The notes beneath the pieces were generated by a model, which saw only the letters and a list, made by a program, of their open reading frames with translations, made no database searches and had not been told where the DNA came from. A stretch of 21,676 nucleotides of DNA from Stramenopiles sp. TOSAG23-2 (lineage: Eukaryota; Sar): assembly GCA_900128395.1 (NCBI GenBank), contig LT649530.1:1-21676 (forward strand). The letters are read 5' to 3'. Of this stretch, positions 16,029-21,676 are shown piece after piece. The stretch's first letter is position 1, and each line of letters opens with the position of its first letter. Position numbers and translations under genes: made by a program.

Positions 16029-19000
16029 TCACGTGAACTCCTCCATTAAGTTAGTACTTGCAACTACTCTCCTATGTTGTGCTTCCTGATGATTTCGAAC
16101 CAAAGCTTCTTTCTCTTTCTTCATTTTTTCAAGCAAAACATTACATTTATTCTTTTCAATTTTAATTAATTGTTCTGTAGTCTTATAGACTTTTTCCAAT
16201 TGCTTTTTATGATGCTTACGTGATTTTGCTAGTTGATCATGTAGACTTTGAACTTTCTTATCTGGATCTGTTTGAACTTCTGCAGCAGCTGTACTACTTT
16301 TCTTACCATTTCCTGGTTTATTACCGAACATTGATTTACGTTGATACATAGCAATTGCAGTAGCAGTAATGGATGCCAATGGTTGCAAAGATTCAATATC
16401 ACTTGTCTTAAACTCAGCAGTATGATTTATGCCATATATGACACCGACTGTTTTACCATCTTCCATATTAACACATGGAACACAAATTAAATTGTTCGTT
16501 TGACATGATGATCTTACATCTAAAAAATTATTGAAGTTTTTATGCGTTTGGGGAGCATTTGTAATAATTGGTTGTCCATCGGAAAGAACAATGCCAGGAA
16601 TTCCTTGGCCTAAGCCGATACGATGCGGATGAAGCTCATCTTGCACATAATTATACGATACCAACTGTTTTTTAATTTGATCAAAAACAAATATGTAGAC
16701 CTTCTCACACGATAAAATTTGACACGCCTGCTGACTCAATTTTTTATGCGGAACATCGATACTGCTCATTAAAGCACATGTTGCGCCAACTAGTAAGCTT
16801 GTATTCTTTCGTGATTTTTTAACCTCGTTCATATTTCCTGCCATTGTTTTTTCCAAGTTTTCTTTCATGCGTTTATTTGTCACTTTTCCGACACTAATTG
16901 CATCAGTCATTTTCTTAACTCTTTTAATATGTATTAACGCAGCGCTTATACATGCTGCTAAATTTGAAGCTAGTATTTCATCAGTATCGGTAAAACCATT
17001 GCTATCATCATATTTGTCTTCATCTGAACCATACTCTACATTGCGCTTATTAATTAAATATAGCACCCCAGAAGGGTTACCACGAGAATCTTTAAATGGC
17101 ACAGCTAATCCGTTTCTTGCTGCACAAGAAATTGCGCGGTCGTATTTATTTTGATATCGTCGATCTGATGCTGTATTTTTTATATTAATTATTAGACCTT
17201 TCTTCACTGACGACCCAATACAACCAACACCAAATGGAATTTTATCTCTAGCCCTGCCATCGACCGAGCATATAATTTCCTCTAGAAATCTATCATTTGC
17301 AGGATCAATTGAAAATAGCACCATTTCATCCACTGGCAAAAACTTGTGTATTGATAGTAAGCGATCACGGATATTACTAACAGCTTTCGATCCAATGATC
17401 AATAGACACAATGACATACACTCGTTTAATTTTTCCACGTTTCTCTTTGTATCTTTAATATTAATTAATAACGAATTTGTCTTTACCTCGTTGTTGTTAT
17501 TTGCATTTAATAACTTTTCATGTGCAACAATATTGTCCGTCAATGATCGATCTAATTTTAAAACTGTTTTGTACATTAAAATTCGCAACAATACTAAGCT
17601 AACAATATCAGACACATGTTTCAAAATATCTATATCATCCAACGAAAACCCTGTACCTTGTGATTCATGTACTGCTTGCTTATTTTTAAATAAAGCTATG
17701 ACCCCAAACACTTTTGCTTTTTGGCCATCTCGTTTAGTAGAAGGACGAAAAAGTGGCATTCCTAGAAATGTTACCGTTTTACGCTGTTGGATGTAATCAT
17801 TTGAAGTGCTAAAGCGCGAATCATCTGAAACATCATCAATGCATAAAGGTTGTTCGGTGCTAAAAATATGTTGGTACAAAGTTGGCTGTTCCATGGGTAT
17901 TTCTACATCTTCTTCTTCGTCGGCTAGTTTCTTCTTCTTTTTTTTACTGCTAGATTGGTTTTTTCTATTATTGCTATCAATTGCATCTTTTATCCACCAC
18001 ATATCTATAGATGACGAGTGGAAAAATTTTTCACAAAATGATTGCACACAGCGTCTCAAACCTTCTACATTTATTTGCTTAAAGAATATTTCTGTAGATT
18101 TTAAAAGGGCCGCTTTTAAACGAGTTACGTTGCTCAATAAATTCGTCTGTAAATTGTACGACTTGTCAATCTTTTTGGTCAGCGAATCACGTTCTGCTCT
18201 ACATTCATTTAAATCAACCTTTAATTGAGTTATAACACCAGCCTGTACCGCCATAAAATAATTAAAGTTAAACGCGGCTTCCAATGCTTCTGAAAAATGT
18301 TTAGCATGTTCTATATCTAATTCAGTAAACCTCCTACTGTCACCCTCTTTCTCGTCAATGTCATTTTCCTCCTCCTCCTCAGTGTTTCTTTTTTCCCTTG
18401 TTAATTTTTCATCAGCTTCTTGAACAAAAAGGACAATGCCTTCATGGTTCTCCATGAAGTTGACATCCCCTTCAGGGTTCAATTTCATGGCAAGAACATA
18501 TTTTATAGAACCAACGTATTGAGAACCAATTGCTTGCTCCAACTCAACAATATTATACCCATCAGCTTCCACTTCTCCAAATATATGTATAGTTTCTTCA
18601 TGATTTTGTAAAATATCAATAAGTTTCACAGGTGGAGACACATAACAGGGTTCGCCACTGTCACTGCCTCTAACAGGATAAAAGGTATACTTTCTTTCTT
18701 CTTTTTGCCTAATTAAAATGAACGCACACGAGCATGAAATAACGTGATGAAACATGCGCTGAAAGATCATATGAACGCTTATATGCGTTGTTCTCAACTT
18801 TGTAGCTTCAACAACTTTCCAGAGAAACGATTGGAGTTCAATTTTAATTTTTAACCTATGTTGTTCTTTTTCAAATAATTCCAAAGCTACTTCATTTACA
18901 TGGTGCAACTCTTTTATTGCCAAATCGCTTTCGTTTTTAAATTCACTCAGTACATCTTCACTTTGATTCTTTAACTTTTCCACAGCAATTTCATGTTCAT

Positions 19001-21647
19001 GTATGATTTCTTTTATTTTGCTCACTTTGTTATCTCTATCGTCCGTGATACTCTTCAGTTTTAACATCCTCATCTCCCTTTCTAGACGTACGACAATGAT
19101 ATTTTCTAGCTCTGGAATAATAAATTGTATGAATTTTTCATCATCCTTGCTTAAAGGAGCATCTGTATTAGTGAAAAATTGCATGACTCCAATGCATACA
19201 GGATATTTAAGAGACGGAAATAGTTCCTTTAATTCAGTCATTGATGACATTATTGGAAAGCAGCGAAGACAAAATATGTCTGACAAAGAAGGAGTAGGAG
19301 CGGGCATATCACACTTCGAAAATGAACTGAAGTGCATCGAGGACGATTCACTAGAATCGACTTGTTTTCCTGTCTGGATAGCTTTGCCAACCAAACCTTC
19401 TCCAGGTTTACACGAGCGATCAACTGCAGTGTATTCAATGATGTTTTGCTTTTCCATTTTACATACATAGAAACGAATTGTTTTAGCACCAGTTATTTTG
19501 CAAATCATATTGCATAAAATAGCGGACAAACGATTAAATGGAATTGGCAAACATAAGCGCAAGGCTTCTTTCAAAACTTCTTGTGTCGCCCGAGCAGCTT
19601 TCGTCTCGTTGACATATGTAGTACGTAGATTTGCCAATGCCGCGGATATCTCTTCTTCTTTTCTTTTATCCTCATTGCTTTGGTTGATATAATTCATCGT
19701 AGTTCCCAGTATAGAAGTAAAATGATTGATAATTTTCATTAAAGCTTGTGAATAACGTTTTTGTTGTTTTTTTCTCGATGATTTCGAATCATCTGTCTCG
19801 CTGCCCTCAGTAGATTTTGCTGTACCCCTAATTTGTAATAGCGCTATCATTACATCTTTGACTATGATAGGTGCAACAATGATGCCGTCTTGTATCGATG
19901 TGAAAATAGGTTTCTTCGAAACCATTACTCGACTCATACTATCAGACATCCTATTTATTTGTCGTTCCTTCATAGTCGAAGGATCAACATTCCATACGGT
20001 GTCTTCATCTTTTACCAGAAAAATTTTGGTATTACATCGAGATGATTGAAACAAACTGCACATGGCTGTACTTGTAAATTCGTACAATTCACCAAAATTA
20101 TTCGACTTGATAATATTGTTGTATCCTTGGATAGCATTTTGCAACATGATAATGTCTTCCTGTAGCGATTTACCATTTACCGCATTCAGTTTCAGCTCAT
20201 TATATTCCTCTGAGAAATTCATAATTTCAATCTTAGAAGCAATTACAGATGCAATTCGTAACAACGTATTTCTATCATCCGCAGTTAAAGTGTGACCACC
20301 ACGCTTCCCACCAACCCTTATAATGCCTAGAATTCTTCCCCGTGACGATACTAATGGTACTAAAAGCATTGATGCTATTTGATTATTACGGGAAATTCCA
20401 TCTGGCAGTTCATACTCCAATGTTTTTGCAATATCTGAATCAGTAATTAACCTATCACTACCCTCTTTGTACGTATCTAATAATATGCCCGTAAGTTCAA
20501 CTTTATTATGAAAAGATCCATCATTCCCTTTGTATGAAACAAAAATTGGATCAGTGGATATAAGTAGTAAGTCAGCAAAACAATTACCAATTAGTTTTTG
20601 AACTTCATTTTTAGTGCATGTATACATGTTTTCTTCATTTAAAGTTTTTGAAATCACACCCAAACTTCTGAGAGCTCGATCACTCGTCCTGAGTTTTGAC
20701 ATATGTGCCTCTTTTTTCGAAAGATTATTTTGCAGCTCTGTAATTTTCTCCTTACAGTCAGCTAAAGAACTCAAAGGACCTTCTAATAAAGTTATTTTTG
20801 AGCATATTTGCAATGCAAATCCATGTACAATTTGTTCATCTATTGATGAAAATGTAGCACCGAAACGCTGCTTGTACAAGCACAAAATGCCATATGGAAG
20901 CCTTTTGTTCAAATGCTCCACTGGAATATACAACAGTGAATTTGGCCCTGAGACATCATCATACCTATCTATTTCATACGAAAAATGTTTATGATCTTCC
21001 ACGTTCCTATTCAATCTAATGATTTCTTTTTCCCGAAATGCATGTGTAACGAGGCTTTTTTTATCCAAGCGAATTTTCAAATTGTTTGGGCCTTGTAAAT
21101 ACTCTTTTTCGTATTTAAAAAAGGTAACTTTATCAGCAGTACAGAAATTGTTTATTTTATATCTCAAAAATGAGCAAAGTGAATCCATCGTGGAACATTC
21201 CGAGAGCTCATTGGAGTAATTCATCGAGGATACATTTTTTGCAGACGCATTTTTCAGATCGTTAGCCATTATTTCTACCCTCAATTTTTCTGTATTTAGC
21301 AATAATATATGCTCCCAGCATAGTGATAAATGATACATTAACCTCTCCAACAACTTATCTTCTGCAGGTAGGAAATTTCTTCCAGAAATTGTACGTCTAA
21401 GAAGAATGCAACCTGATGCAGCGACCTTGGTGGAGGATGATTGATACAGTAAAGGTTTGCAAAGCATTGGACAAGGGTCATCCCCAGCAATAAAACCGTC
21501 TATACCTTCGTCGTAAATATCAGATTGCTTTGCATTGCTTAAATTTAATGTCTGACTTGTCTCGATAACATATCCAACGACACCAATCCCTGCCACATGT
21601 CTTTTTTTTTGAACCTTTCCTAATGGTCTGATATAATTATATTGCAT
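16029..21647 (-). CDS. Giant tandem GAF-domain protein, 5' truncated
   Basis: The frame encodes 1872 aa ending in TGA at 16029-16031. I count nine GAF-like modules: a headless one at about 10-112, then about 150-285, 330-478, 520-660, 695-860, 945-1150, 1185-1380, 1420-1580 and 1605-1770. They are joined by coiled coils (for example 290-325, 860-945 and 1800-1870). Clear GAF cores include GEGLVGKAIQTGK near 749, PFGVGCIGSSVKKG near 1472 and GLGQGIPGIVLSDGQPI near 1684, each followed by a strand such as GVLYLINKR or GVIYGIN. Charged insertions include poly-Lys near 1240. GAF domains bind cyclic nucleotides or other small ligands, or dimerise; no kinase, phosphodiesterase or cyclase domain is present here. 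The first module lacks its N-terminal half, and the codons for residues 1-8 plus part of residue 9 lie in DNA copied from the Sfi1-like gene. The ATG at 21645-21647 is therefore probably not the real start, and the true gene runs beyond the window. Confidence 0.85.
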   Translation of the reverse strand: MQYNYIRPLGKVQKKRHVAGIGVVGYVIETSQTLNLSNAKQSDIYDEGIDGFIAGDDPCPMLCKPLLYQSSSTKVAASGCILLRRTISGRNFLPAEDKLLERLMYHLSLCWEHILLLNTEKLRVEIMANDLKNASAKNVSSMNYSNELSECSTMDSLCSFLRYKINNFCTADKVTFFKYEKEYLQGPNNLKIRLDKKSLVTHAFREKEIIRLNRNVEDHKHFSYEIDRYDDVSGPNSLLYIPVEHLNKRLPYGILCLYKQRFGATFSSIDEQIVHGFALQICSKITLLEGPLSSLADCKEKITELQNNLSKKEAHMSKLRTSDRALRSLGVISKTLNEENMYTCTKNEVQKLIGNCFADLLLISTDPIFVSYKGNDGSFHNKVELTGILLDTYKEGSDRLITDSDIAKTLEYELPDGISRNNQIASMLLVPLVSSRGRILGIIRVGGKRGGHTLTADDRNTLLRIASVIASKIEIMNFSEEYNELKLNAVNGKSLQEDIIMLQNAIQGYNNIIKSNNFGELYEFTSTAMCSLFQSSRCNTKIFLVKDEDTVWNVDPSTMKERQINRMSDSMSRVMVSKKPIFTSIQDGIIVAPIIVKDVMIALLQIRGTAKSTEGSETDDSKSSRKKQQKRYSQALMKIINHFTSILGTTMNYINQSNEDKRKEEEISAALANLRTTYVNETKAARATQEVLKEALRLCLPIPFNRLSAILCNMICKITGAKTIRFYVCKMEKQNIIEYTAVDRSCKPGEGLVGKAIQTGKQVDSSESSSMHFSSFSKCDMPAPTPSLSDIFCLRCFPIMSSMTELKELFPSLKYPVCIGVMQFFTNTDAPLSKDDEKFIQFIIPELENIIVVRLEREMRMLKLKSITDDRDNKVSKIKEIIHEHEIAVEKLKNQSEDVLSEFKNESDLAIKELHHVNEVALELFEKEQHRLKIKIELQSFLWKVVEATKLRTTHISVHMIFQRMFHHVISCSCAFILIRQKEERKYTFYPVRGSDSGEPCYVSPPVKLIDILQNHEETIHIFGEVEADGYNIVELEQAIGSQYVGSIKYVLAMKLNPEGDVNFMENHEGIVLFVQEADEKLTREKRNTEEEEENDIDEKEGDSRRFTELDIEHAKHFSEALEAAFNFNYFMAVQAGVITQLKVDLNECRAERDSLTKKIDKSYNLQTNLLSNVTRLKAALLKSTEIFFKQINVEGLRRCVQSFCEKFFHSSSIDMWWIKDAIDSNNRKNQSSSKKKKKKLADEEEDVEIPMEQPTLYQHIFSTEQPLCIDDVSDDSRFSTSNDYIQQRKTVTFLGMPLFRPSTKRDGQKAKVFGVIALFKNKQAVHESQGTGFSLDDIDILKHVSDIVSLVLLRILMYKTVLKLDRSLTDNIVAHEKLLNANNNNEVKTNSLLINIKDTKRNVEKLNECMSLCLLIIGSKAVSNIRDRLLSIHKFLPVDEMVLFSIDPANDRFLEEIICSVDGRARDKIPFGVGCIGSSVKKGLIINIKNTASDRRYQNKYDRAISCAARNGLAVPFKDSRGNPSGVLYLINKRNVEYGSDEDKYDDSNGFTDTDEILASNLAACISAALIHIKRVKKMTDAISVGKVTNKRMKENLEKTMAGNMNEVKKSRKNTSLLVGATCALMSSIDVPHKKLSQQACQILSCEKVYIFVFDQIKKQLVSYNYVQDELHPHRIGLGQGIPGIVLSDGQPIITNAPQTHKNFNNFLDVRSSCQTNNLICVPCVNMEDGKTVGVIYGINHTAEFKTSDIESLQPLASITATAIAMYQRKSMFGNKPGNGKKSSTAAAEVQTDPDKKVQSLHDQLAKSRKHHKKQLEKVYKTTEQLIKIEKNKCNVLLEKMKKEKEALVRNHQEAQHRRVVASTNLMEEFT

Positions 21648-21674
21648 AATAAAACTAGTTCATTACGTAATAAA
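21622..21674 (+). repeat. Terminal 53-bp copy of Sfi1-gene segment
   Basis: These bases are identical to 4466-4518 in the same orientation, and only two bases follow before the window ends. The identity stops abruptly at 21621/21622, inside the GAF reading frame. On the minus strand the segment supplies the apparent ATG (21645-21647) and an in-frame TGA (21660-21662) upstream of it. This looks like a chimeric join or a repeat-terminated contig end; a real recent duplication cannot be excluded. Confidence 0.95.
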
Positions 21675-21676
21675 TA

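Noticed and set aside
17344-17796. Plus-strand open frames inside the GAF gene (also 16867-17154, 17806-18228, 19003-19470, 20614-20994)
   Set aside because: All are opposite-strand shadows of one long GAF reading frame.
21645-21647. ATG as true start of the GAF-protein gene
   Set aside because: It lies within the 53-bp copy of Sfi1-gene DNA, and the first GAF module lacks its N-terminal half, so the real start is beyond the window.
1-21676. tRNA, rRNA or snRNA genes
   Set aside because: By eye I found no T-loop/anticodon-like combination, 5S, or U6-like sequence in the spacers; a covariance-model scan would be needed to exclude diverged ones.

Overview
The window looks like a compact, AT-rich nuclear segment of a unicellular eukaryote. 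Every recognisable gene is a single uninterrupted reading frame using TAA/TGA stops in the standard code. Several proteins are specifically eukaryotic: an Sfi1-type centrin-binding repeat protein, a TTI2-like PIKK cochaperone, an ER J-domain/thioredoxin protein and a metazoan-type ornithine carbamoyltransferase. Genes lie on both strands, so this is not a kinetoplastid-style polycistron. There are Asn/Ser/Asp homopolymer tracts in proteins and (TA)n tracts between genes. The Sfi1-like protein suggests centrin-based basal bodies, hence probably a flagellated protist. The class II (B12-dependent) ribonucleotide reductase is known from a patchy set of protists (Euglena and some stramenopiles, for example). 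I cannot fix the lineage; a heterotrophic stramenopile-like flagellate is only a guess.

Layout: (1) 222-1199 (-), an unrecognised 325-aa basic protein. It is divergent from (2) 2035-5430 (+), a 1131-aa Sfi1-like protein with about 26 Trp repeats; the 835-bp spacer between them is rich in small tandem and inverted repeats. (3) 5932-8349 (+), an unrecognised multi-pass membrane protein. (4) 8761-9372 (-), a hotdog-fold thioesterase, convergent with gene 3. (5) 9864-11072 (+), a secretory J-domain protein with two thioredoxin domains. (6) 11123-12121 (-), a TTI2-like HEAT protein. (7) 12388-14598 (-), class II ribonucleotide reductase with a probable mitochondrial leader. (8) 14845-15837 (+), ornithine carbamoyltransferase, divergent from gene 7 across 246 bp. 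(9) 16029-21647 (-), a very large protein with about nine tandem GAF-like modules, cut at its 5' end by the window edge.

The genes are mostly housekeeping (nucleotide and arginine metabolism, ER folding, PIKK assembly, acyl-CoA metabolism) plus cytoskeletal and signalling proteins. I see no transposase, phage, CRISPR array, rRNA or tRNA gene. The strongest anomaly is at the right end. Bases 21622-21674 are an exact 53-bp copy, in the same orientation, of bases 4466-4518 inside the Sfi1-like gene, and the apparent start codon of the GAF gene lies inside this copy. I read the end of the window as a chimeric or repeat-terminated contig end, so the true 5' part of the GAF gene is missing. A second recurring signal is a set of GTACC/ACCAGG-type palindromes in otherwise AT-rich spacers (near 41, 1745-1820 and 5490-5557).
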